A stretch of DNA of 40,503 bases from an uncultured Prevotella sp. Its GTDB lineage: Bacteria > Bacteroidota > Bacteroidia > Bacteroidales > Bacteroidaceae. A model generated the notes under the pieces. The model saw nothing but the letters and a program-made list of their open reading frames with translations. It had not been told where the DNA came from and ran no database searches. Below, piece by piece: positions 34,082-40,503 of this stretch. Made by a program: the position numbers and the translations under genes. Location of the stretch: NCBI GenBank assembly GCA_900322175.1, contig ONYZ01000056.1:1-40503 (forward strand). Reading direction: 5' to 3'. Numbering within the stretch: position 1 is the first letter of the stretch; every line of letters starts with the position of its first letter.

Positions 34082-34759
34082 ATGAAGTATTTAATAGTAG
34101 TGGCACATCCGGATGACGAGGTGCTGGGAGCAGGAGCTTCGATTTATAAGTGGACAAAGATGGGCGACATAGTGGATGTATGCATCATGAGCACTGAGGC
34201 GAAGGCGCGGGCATTTCGTCCGGAGGATAAAGAGTTGGACGATGACCTGAATGCGTCGTCGGACTATTTGGGGATATGTGCGAAGTTTGAAGGTTCGTTT
34301 CCGAATATAGAGATGAACACGGTGTCGCACTTGAAGCTGGTGCAGTTTATAGAAGGGGCTATCAGGGAGAGTGAGCCGGACGTGATCATCACGCACCATC
34401 CTGCGGATACGAACAATGACCATCTGCAAACGAGCATGGCGTGCCAAGAGGCGATAAGGCTGTTTCAGCGCAGGCCGGAGGTGAAGCGCGTGAAGGAGTT
34501 CTGGTATATGGAGGTGCCCAGCTGCACGGAGTGGAAGATTAACAATGCCATGCAGACGTTTAATCCTAACTGCTTTGTGGAAGTGGGAAAAGAGGGCATA
34601 GATGCCAAAATAAAGGCTTTGAGCATGTACCGTGGTGTAATGCGGCCATATCCTCATCCCCGTTCTGCTGAGTATATCGCTGGGCTTGCGGCTGTTCGTG
34701 GGAGTCAGTGGGGGGTGATGTATGCGGAGAGTTTTGAGGTTGTGTTGCGCGAATACTAA
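34082..34759 (+). CDS. PIG-L (LmbE) family deacetylase
   Basis: 225 residues. VVAHPDDEVLGAGASIYKW carries the zinc-binding AHPDDE. The third ligand lies in ITHHPADTNNDHLQT. The family removes N-acetyl groups from GlcNAc-type sugars; the substrate here is unknown but the setting (WbuC cupin, UDP-sugar genes) suggests surface-polysaccharide work. First gene of the second cassette, 38 bases after the HD remnant. Its codon use is more G-rich than the DNA before it, a composition jump at about 34080. Confidence 0.93.
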   Translation: MKYLIVVAHPDDEVLGAGASIYKWTKMGDIVDVCIMSTEAKARAFRPEDKELDDDLNASSDYLGICAKFEGSFPNIEMNTVSHLKLVQFIEGAIRESEPDVIITHHPADTNNDHLQTSMACQEAIRLFQRRPEVKRVKEFWYMEVPSCTEWKINNAMQTFNPNCFVEVGKEGIDAKIKALSMYRGVMRPYPHPRSAEYIAGLAAVRGSQWGVMYAESFEVVLREY

Positions 34760-34784
34760 TCAAGAATTGGAGAATTAGAGAATG
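34760..34784. repeat. family C-like simple repeat between PIG-L and WbuC genes
   Basis: AATCAAGAATTGGAGAATTAG then AGAATGG: short GAATT-based units as in 2370-2404, just before the WbuC start at 34782. Confidence 0.4.
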
Positions 34785-35180
34785 GTTATCAATCAAGCAT
34801 TACTAGATAATTTGACTGAGCAGGCGAAAGCGAGTCCACGATTGAGAATGAATCTGGACCTCCGTAACAGTGCGGATGACCAGAGCCAGCGGATGCTGAA
34901 CGCCATAGAGCCGGGGAGTCCGCTGCCCATACATCGGCATAGACATACTTCTGAAACAGTAGTGTGTTTGAGAGGTAGACTTGTTTGGGAGTTCTATGAC
35001 GAGCTGGAGCGGATTTGCACGGAGACCATCGAGCTTTCGCCCAATGGGCAAGTTGTTGCTTTGAATATTCCGGCTGGTCAGTGGCATACGGTTTGTGCCC
35101 TGGAGTCTGGTTCCGTGATTCTGGAGATGAAGGAGGGGAAGTATGAACCGATTCAGGACTGTGATGTCCTGAAGATGTAA
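34782..35180 (+). CDS. WbuC-family cupin protein, copy 2
   Basis: 132 residues. LDLRNSADDQSQRMLNAIEP, PLPIHRHRHTSETVVCLRGR and IPAGQWHTVCALE are the cupin motifs, HRHRH being the likely metal site. It is a paralogue of the gene at 29324, clearly diverged, so both cassettes carry a WbuC gene. Role unknown in detail. It sits 22 bases after PIG-L and 33 bases before the kinase, in one operon. Confidence 0.88.
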   Translation: MVINQALLDNLTEQAKASPRLRMNLDLRNSADDQSQRMLNAIEPGSPLPIHRHRHTSETVVCLRGRLVWEFYDELERICTETIELSPNGQVVALNIPAGQWHTVCALESGSVILEMKEGKYEPIQDCDVLKM

Positions 35181-35213
35181 GATGGCTGATGTCTGATGTA
35201 AGAAATAATGTTT

Positions 35214-36432
35214 ATGAAGGATTATCAATATCATATTTTTAGCCCATATGGGGTTTGCCCCTTGGGGGCACACGTTGACCACCAGCATGGCTTGGTGACA
35301 GGTTTTTGCTATCGATAAAGGCGTTGACCTATACTTCGATGTAAATGACCAGACCCCCTCTGGCTCCCCCTGTTTAGGGGGAGAGAAAAAGTCCTCCATA
35401 AACAGGGAGGATTTAGGAGGGTCTCATGTGCATCTGGAGTCGAAGACGTTTGAAGGGGTGGTGGACTTTGAGATAGATAAGCCATCACAAGTTCGTGAGC
35501 ACCATTGGGGTGATTATGCTCGTGGTGCTAAGTATGCGCTGCGTAAGCGATTTGAGTTGAGTCATGGTATAGAGGGTGTCATTCAAGGCTCGCTGCCAGT
35601 GGGTGGTCTGTCATCGTCAGCTGCTGTGCTGATTGCATATGTTATGGCATTTGCTAAGGCGAATGACATTACCTTGAAACCGTTTGAGGTGGTGAAGATT
35701 GCATCGGAGGCGGAGCGTGAGTACATCGGATTGAACAATGGTTTACTTGATCAGGCGTGTATTGCACTGGGCAAGAAAGATGGTCTGTTGTTCCTCGACT
35801 GTGATTCGAATGATTGGCGCATTATTAAGCGCAATGCTGATATGCCAGAGTTTGAGATTGGTATCTTCTTCTCTGGACTGACACGTTCGCTGGTGAACTC
35901 AGACTATAATCTTCGTGTGTATGAATGTAAGACGGCTGCATGGAATATGTTGGCTTATACAGATCAGCCATTGAAGACGTTCGACAAGACATTCTTGCGC
36001 GATATTCCGAAGACGACGTTTGAGAAAACGCGGATTGCTATGCCACAGCGCTTTGCCCGTCGTGCGGAGCACTTTTACTCAGAATACCGTCGTGTGCGTC
36101 AGGGCGTGACGGCATGGGAAACGGGGAATCTGAAACTGTTCGGAAAGTTGAGTTTTGACTCTTGTGAGAGTAGTATCCATAACTATGAGTGTGGTTCACC
36201 AGAGCTCATAGCTATCTATGAGATAATGCGCCAGTTACCTGGAGTGTATGGTGGTCGCTTCTCTGGAGCTGGCTTCAAAGGAGCTTGTATTGCCCTCGTA
36301 GATCCAGCCTATAAGGAGGAAATTCAGAAGGTGCTCACTGAGAAATATCTGGAACAGTTCCCTGAATACGAAAAGACATTCCAGGTGTTCTGGGTGAAGC
36401 CGGATGATGGGGCAAGATTCTTGGATAATTGA
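35214..36432 (+). pseudogene. galacturonokinase-like GHMP kinase, cassette 2, frameshifted
   Basis: The gene starts MKDYQYHIFSPYGVCPLGAH, then VDHQHGLVTG, and stops at TAA 35318. An extra T in GGTTTTTGCT (cassette 1 has GGTTTTGCC) breaks the frame. Reading resumes in the next frame (AIDKGVDLYFDVN) and continues through GSLPVGGLSSSAAV and GGRFSGAGFKGACIAL to 36432. A 74-bp repeat (35351-35424) adds about 25 residues. The N-terminal substrate site is cut from the catalytic body, so the protein is likely lost unless this T is a sequencing error. About 85-90 percent similar to the intact copy by eye. Confidence 0.8.
35351..35424. repeat. family F palindromic repeat inside kinase 2
   Basis: 74 bp bounded by AGACCC and GGGTCT, with inner hairpin CTCCCCCTGTTTAGGGGGAG and arms TCCTCC/GGAGGA. 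It sits at the position where kinase 1 carries the family A fragment A3. Confidence 0.8.
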
Positions 36433-36444
36433 AAATTGTGAAGT

Positions 36445-37179
36445 ATGAAAGACATTGTTATTGCTGCTGGATATGCGACAAGGCTTGGAGAGTTGACGAA
36501 GAACTTCCCAAAGCCATTGTTGAAGATTGGTGAGAATACTATCTTGGGAAGGATGTTGGATGATATCGACAGGATTCCTGAGATTGATGAACATATCATT
36601 ATTACGAATCATAAGTTCGCTGGTATCTTCGAAGACTGGAAGAAGGATTTGCACTATAGCAAGCCTATTTCCATCGTTGATGATGGAACAGGGACAAACG
36701 ATACTCGTCTTGGAGCTGTATGCGATTTGTTGTATGCCATGGATAAGCTCCACATCGATGATGATTTGTTGGTGGTTGCAGCGGACAACCTGCTGTTCTT
36801 CTCATTTCAGGAGTTTGTGAACTTTGCCAAAGAGAAACAGACAAGTTGCATCATGTGTCATGAGCAGCCTTCGATAGAGAAACTACAAAGGACAGGAGTC
36901 GTGGAACTGGATGCCAATAATAAGGTACTTGGTATGGAGGAAAAACCTCAGGTGCCAAAGAGTCACTGGGCTGTGCCACCATTCTATATCTATCTAAAGA
37001 AAGACCTCGATTGGGTACGTCATTCTGTAGAGAATGGTTGTGGGAAGGATGCTCCTGGAAATCTCGCTCACTATATGGTGGAACATACCACCATGCATGC
37101 GTGGCCCATGAGTGCCGGAAGGTTTGACATCGGTAGCCTCGATACATATTATGAGGCGGTAGAGAAATATGGTAAGTAA
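36445..37179 (+). CDS. sugar-1-phosphate nucleotidyltransferase, cassette 2
   Basis: 244 residues. AAGYATRLGELTKNFPKPLL signature and VVAADNLLFF metal block, nearly the same protein as the one at 25162 but without the family A insertion: FEDWKKDLHYSKPISIVDDG is continuous. This gives the ancestral form of the family in this genome. Synonymous codons differ widely between the copies. It lies 12 bases after the kinase and 13 before the epimerase. Suggested reaction: UTP plus uronate-1-phosphate to UDP-uronate (inference). Confidence 0.88.
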   Translation: MKDIVIAAGYATRLGELTKNFPKPLLKIGENTILGRMLDDIDRIPEIDEHIIITNHKFAGIFEDWKKDLHYSKPISIVDDGTGTNDTRLGAVCDLLYAMDKLHIDDDLLVVAADNLLFFSFQEFVNFAKEKQTSCIMCHEQPSIEKLQRTGVVELDANNKVLGMEEKPQVPKSHWAVPPFYIYLKKDLDWVRHSVENGCGKDAPGNLAHYMVEHTTMHAWPMSAGRFDIGSLDTYYEAVEKYGK

Positions 37180-37192
37180 CGAACACTAATTT

Positions 37193-38230
37193 ATGAAGAC
37201 AATATTAGTAACTGGATCGGCAGGGTTTATAGGTTCGAACCTTGTGTTGCGTCTTTTTAAGGAGATGCAGGAAGGAACCATTGTCGGACTAGATAATCTG
37301 AATGATTATTATGATCCTTCACTGAAAGACTATCGCCTCAGTGAGATTGAAAAGGCGAAGCCTGCGGGAATTGAATATGAGTTCGTGAAGGGTGACTTGG
37401 CTGACAAGGCGCTGATTAATGAACTGTTCGAGAAGTACCACTTTGACGTGGTAGTGAACCTTGCTGCACAGGCAGGTGTACGCTATAGCATTACCAATCC
37501 TGATGCCTATATCATGAGTAACATGATAGGTTTCTATAATATACTGGAGGCTTGCAGGCATAACCCTGTGGAGCATTTGGTATATGCTTCTTCAAGTTCT
37601 GTATATGGTGGCAATAAGAAAGTTCCATTCTCTACAGATGACCGTGTAGATAATCCTGTGTCGCTGTATGCAGCTACAAAGAAGAGCAATGAGCTGTTTG
37701 CTCACTGTTATTCCAAGTTGTATGATATTCCTACTACTGGATTGCGCTTCTTTACGGTGTATGGTCCTGCCGGTCGTCCCGATATGGCATACTTCGGCTT
37801 CACCAACAAACTGCTGAAGGGTGAGACCATCCAGATATTCAACTACGGCAACTGCCGTCGTGATTTTACGTATGTCGATGACATCGTAGAGGGCGTGTAT
37901 CGTGTGATGCAAGGTGCTCCAGAGCGCAAGAAGGGTGAAGACGGCTTACCCATCCCTCCATATGCTGTCTATAACATCGGTGGTGGTCAGCCAGAGAACC
38001 TGCTGGACTTCGTGAACATCCTGCAAGAAGAGCTGGTTCGTGCCGGTGTGCTGCCTGCTGACTTCGACTTCGAGGCCCACAAGAAGCTTGTCCCCATGCA
38101 GCCAGGAGACGTACCCACCACCTATGCCGATGCCACAGCCCTTGAACGTGATTTCGGGTTTACTCCCAAGATAACGTTGAGAGAGGGATTGAGAAAGTTC
38201 GCTCAATGGTATAAAGAGTTCTATGGTTAA
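37193..38230 (+). CDS. UDP-glucuronate 4-epimerase, cassette 2
   Basis: 345 residues. TGSAGFIGSN, GLDNLNDYYDPSLKDYRL, SSSSVYGG, YAATKKSNE and GPAGRPDMAYFGFT as in the first copy, with no insertion (ACRHNPVEHLVYASSS). The first 550 bases use AT-rich synonyms like the rest of cassette 2. From about 37755 to 38140 the DNA is much closer to copy 1 in GC-rich synonym choice. Last gene of the cassette. Confidence 0.92.
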   Translation: MKTILVTGSAGFIGSNLVLRLFKEMQEGTIVGLDNLNDYYDPSLKDYRLSEIEKAKPAGIEYEFVKGDLADKALINELFEKYHFDVVVNLAAQAGVRYSITNPDAYIMSNMIGFYNILEACRHNPVEHLVYASSSSVYGGNKKVPFSTDDRVDNPVSLYAATKKSNELFAHCYSKLYDIPTTGLRFFTVYGPAGRPDMAYFGFTNKLLKGETIQIFNYGNCRRDFTYVDDIVEGVYRVMQGAPERKKGEDGLPIPPYAVYNIGGGQPENLLDFVNILQEELVRAGVLPADFDFEAHKKLVPMQPGDVPTTYADATALERDFGFTPKITLREGLRKFAQWYKEFYG

Positions 38231-38268
38231 ATCAATGTATATGTAATATCGTCTATACAATTATCTCT

Positions 38269-38586
38269 ATGTCATATAAGTTCAAGGGAGAAGATCTTTT
38301 CATTATGGCAATGCCAGAACTAGAAGAGTCACATAGTGTTGCTGTTGCTTTCCGACGATTGAATGGAATGAGGGATATTTTACGCTCAAAGGGAATAATG
38401 TATGATTTGGGACAGCGTGAATTAGAATCATTAAGCTATGATTTTCCTCAGAATGTTATTATCAGTAGTTCTGAGATTCACATAGAATACTCTCATTCGC
38501 TTGGAGAGTATGTGAAAATGAGACTAAGATCGTATTCTGTGGAGGATGTCGAAATGATGTATCAAATGTGGGAGGAAGCAAAATGA
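38269..38586 (+). CDS. small protein of 105 residues upstream of HD gene, function unknown
   Basis: Reads MSYKFKGEDLFIMAMPELEE and on to SVEDVEMMYQMWEEAK. Helical, mixed charge, no signal peptide or membrane segment. I do not recognise a family. The stop overlaps the HD gene start by 4 bases (ATGA), so the two are translationally coupled and probably work together. AT-rich, like the HD gene. The truncated HD copy at 32628 has no such partner before it; the protease remnant is there instead. Confidence 0.7.
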   Translation: MSYKFKGEDLFIMAMPELEESHSVAVAFRRLNGMRDILRSKGIMYDLGQRELESLSYDFPQNVIISSSEIHIEYSHSLGEYVKMRLRSYSVEDVEMMYQMWEEAK

Positions 38587-40058
38587 AGAGGATTCTGGAC
38601 AGTGTACATGGATATATTGAGATTGATAATACTTATGTCGAAAATATAGTTGATACAGAGTATTTTCAGCGACTCAGGAGAGTAGAGCAGACTTCTACAA
38701 GAACATTATTCCCGAGTGCTCGCCATGACCGTTTTATCCATTCTTTGGGTGTATTTCATTTAGGTTGCAAAATCGTCTCTCACCTAAGAGAAGACTTACA
38801 GGGGGAGCAAATAGAGAATATAGATAGCATTTTTGAAAGCTATATACTTTCATGTATTCTTCATGATGTTGCGCATTCTCCCTTTTCGCATACCTTAGAA
38901 GAATTTTACGAGAACCAATGGTCAGACTTAAGAGGAGTGTTGAAACAGGTCGTGGCAAATCCTGAATTTTCAGAAGATTGGGATAATGTTTCAGACCCGT
39001 CTGCACAACATGAGCGAATGAGTGCTATAGTAGCTGTTGGTAAATTTGGAGATTATATCCGCAATAGAGGTGCAGATCCTGTACTTGTGGCACGAATGAT
39101 AATTGGTCTTGCATTTAGGGACAGGGTTAATCATAGTTTTGAGAATGCCATGATAGAATTAATTCATGGCGATGTGATTGATGCAGACGGACTTGATTAT
39201 GTATGCCGCGATGCATGGGCTTCAGGATATAGTACTACTAGTGTGGATGTTGAGCGACTTATTTCATCAATAAAGATCGTGAGAGATCAGAATAATGAGA
39301 ATTATTATCGCCTATGTTTTACCTCAAAGAGTCTTAATGAGATAGAATCGGTTCTGAAAGTGAAAACTTTTCAACAGTATTATGTTATCCATCACCATAC
39401 AGTTACTTACGAACAGAGGCTGTTGGTAAAAGCTTTAGAGTCTGCTGCTTGTTTCCATGTGTTTGGAGAACGAAATGTAGGTGATTCCAACCGACGCAAG
39501 GAAGCATTACAGCGCCTATGCCAAGTTAAATGCTTCTTTAGTCAGGATGGAAATAATTGGATTGAGACAGATCATACTCATATAAGGATACAATTACCGA
39601 TGGATGATGATTTCGTTTCATTGATGAAGCCTGTTAGGGATGATAAATATGTCAGTCAATGGCTCAGCAGAAAATTTCTTTTGAAACCTTTGTGGAAATC
39701 AAAAGCTGAATTTTATAAACGATTTAAGAATCTAAGGGATGTTAAACTTACTGAGAATAGTTGGATTTTTCATAATGACTGTAGGACATTTATTAATCAG
39801 AGGACAGGAATTCCGTTGGAAGACATATGGATAGAAAAAGCAACACCAAAGTATAAAGGAAAGTTTGCCAATAAAGTATGGATCTATGTTAATAGGGAAC
39901 CTACACAATATTCTAAACTCTTTCTGAAAGATATTTCGTCCTTTGAGCCATTACAGAACGAATTTTTCTTTATCTATATCCCTAGAGATGCTGATCTACA
40001 AAGGATTCTTGGTGACCTGGAAAATGAATATTCAAAATACTTTGCTATTAGAGCATAA
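38583..40058 (+). CDS. HD-domain phosphohydrolase (dGTPase/SAMHD1-like), intact copy
   Basis: 491 residues from ATG 38583; an in-frame GTG 15 bases upstream is rejected. DSVHGYIEID, FQRLRRVEQTS and RHDRFIHSLGVFHLG (His53) lead to LHDVAHSPFSHTLEEFYE (His94, Asp95), and DADGLDYVCRDAWASGYSTT (about 201-220) gives the third metal-binding Asp. This is the layout of dNTP triphosphohydrolase-like HD proteins. The C-terminal 200 residues are not recognised. Role could be nucleotide-pool control or defence, which the sequence cannot settle. Confidence 0.88.
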   Translation: MKRILDSVHGYIEIDNTYVENIVDTEYFQRLRRVEQTSTRTLFPSARHDRFIHSLGVFHLGCKIVSHLREDLQGEQIENIDSIFESYILSCILHDVAHSPFSHTLEEFYENQWSDLRGVLKQVVANPEFSEDWDNVSDPSAQHERMSAIVAVGKFGDYIRNRGADPVLVARMIIGLAFRDRVNHSFENAMIELIHGDVIDADGLDYVCRDAWASGYSTTSVDVERLISSIKIVRDQNNENYYRLCFTSKSLNEIESVLKVKTFQQYYVIHHHTVTYEQRLLVKALESAACFHVFGERNVGDSNRRKEALQRLCQVKCFFSQDGNNWIETDHTHIRIQLPMDDDFVSLMKPVRDDKYVSQWLSRKFLLKPLWKSKAEFYKRFKNLRDVKLTENSWIFHNDCRTFINQRTGIPLEDIWIEKATPKYKGKFANKVWIYVNREPTQYSKLFLKDISSFEPLQNEFFFIYIPRDADLQRILGDLENEYSKYFAIRA

Positions 40059-40101
40059 GTCAAAATACATTCTTAATAGTATCGATTAAGTCGGTCATGG
40101 A

Positions 40102-40162
40102 ACTATTGGTTTGAGAGAATTCGAGCCTTGCTCGCTTCGCTAGTCGAAGAACTTCCAATAGT
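40102..40162. repeat. inverted repeat between HD gene and last ORF
   Basis: ACTATTGG (40102-40109) pairs with CCAATAGT (40155-40162). Inside it CGAGC-CTT-GCTCG (40122-40134) forms a micro-hairpin like those ending family A. It could be a terminator-like or repeat element; no T run follows. Confidence 0.5.
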
Positions 40163-40200
40163 GATATGGCCGCTTGTCGGTTTTAAGAAATGGATATCAG

Positions 40201-40503
40201 ATGAACTACAGCGATTTGTCATCCAAACTAACGCAAGTCATTGAGCAGATTCCAAAGGATGTGCTTTATGACTTTTGTTGTTCTTATGCACAAGAGCATG
40301 AAGAGCTGGCTATGGCATTGGTCAATGAGTTCTGGAGGCCAGAGAAGGATGACTATCGCTCGATGGTTCAGCAATGTCTGATGCATCCAACACCAGCTGG
40401 TATCAAGAATGGTGACGGGTATGACTGGGGTGCTATTGCAGTAGATCTTTCTCGGATGATGACTCTGACAGATGAGAAAGTGAAGGAAGGGAGTCTGCTG
40501 GAT
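40201..40503 (+). CDS. hypothetical protein, N-terminal 101 codons
   Basis: Starts MNYSDLSSKLTQVIEQIPKD at ATG 40201 and is open to the window end. VLYDFCCSYAQEHEELAMAL and DWGAIAVDLSRMMTL look like helical-repeat protein sequence. I recognise no family with confidence. No clear promoter; it follows the inverted repeat at 40102-40162. Confidence 0.6.
   Translation, partial: MNYSDLSSKLTQVIEQIPKDVLYDFCCSYAQEHEELAMALVNEFWRPEKDDYRSMVQQCLMHPTPAGIKNGDGYDWGAIAVDLSRMMTLTDEKVKEGSLLD

Noticed and set aside
35296-35318. Programmed frameshift in kinase 2
   Set aside because: The required shift is +1 at a T run with no stop-adjacent stimulatory signal that I can see; a plain extra T is simpler.
1-40503. 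tRNA, rRNA or known riboswitch
   Set aside because: No cloverleaf, rRNA or riboswitch signature was recognised by eye on either strand; a covariance search would be needed to exclude small RNAs.

Overview
The window looks like a chromosome segment of a Bacteroidales bacterium, most likely Prevotella or a close relative. This rests on the Bacteroidota-type -7 box (TAnnTTTG, usually TTTGCA) in front of many genes, weak or absent Shine-Dalgarno sequences, the gene orders men-cluster and lysS-gpsA, a long Bacteroidota-type outer-membrane barrel protein, and frequent GxxExxY and four-helix-bundle passenger genes. The species call is an inference.

Layout. 1-7.4 kb is housekeeping: the 5' end of gap, mscL, guaA plus a sugar-phosphate nucleotidyltransferase (minus strand), a 995-residue outer-membrane barrel protein with a glycine-rich tail (minus), and aroB (plus). 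7.6-14.3 kb is a menaquinone operon on the minus strand, read hotdog thioesterase-menF-menD-menB-GxxExxY-menC-menE. It is preceded by three tandem ROK-family genes (14.4-17.5 kb) that may share its transcript. 17.6-20.5 kb is lysS (with a frameshift near its start) and gpsA. 20.5-25.0 kb is a minus-strand operon: a UDP-sugar 4,6-dehydratase-like membrane protein, UDP-glucose dehydrogenase and a flavodiiron protein.

25.1-28.6 kb is a plus-strand cassette of nucleotidyltransferase, GHMP kinase (galacturonokinase-like) and UDP-glucuronate 4-epimerase. Together these could turn free galacturonate into UDP-galacturonate and UDP-glucuronate. It is followed by rfbC and a WbuC-type cupin on the minus strand. 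29.8-30.45 kb is a gene-free stretch packed with evenly spaced palindromes in front of a 55-codon gene. 30.8-34.0 kb is AT-rich accessory DNA: an antitoxin/PIN toxin pair, a four-helix-bundle gene, a serine-protease remnant and an HD-domain gene lacking its N-terminus. 34.1-38.2 kb holds a second, clearly diverged cassette: PIG-L deacetylase, WbuC cupin, kinase (frameshifted), nucleotidyltransferase, epimerase. 38.3-40.5 kb has a small unknown gene overlapping an intact HD-domain gene, then an ORF cut by the window end.

The most striking feature is several families of short structured repeats that occur between genes and also inside them, read in frame. Family A (65 bp, a small hairpin at each end) sits in frame in the nucleotidyltransferase and in the epimerase of the first cassette, and again between its genes. 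The second cassette lacks these copies and so serves as an internal control. Family B (about 90-120 bp, long imperfect hairpin built on AAGAACATAAG) fills the non-overlapping junctions of the men operon, supplies start and stop codons there, and has a copy in frame in menF. Three further simple-repeat families (C, D, E) appear in frame in a nucleotidyltransferase, menC and menE. Both GxxExxY genes in the window, one intact and one a 3' remnant, lie between the ends of such elements. This suggests that the repeats and these nuclease-fold genes form one mobile or domesticated system. That link is an inference.
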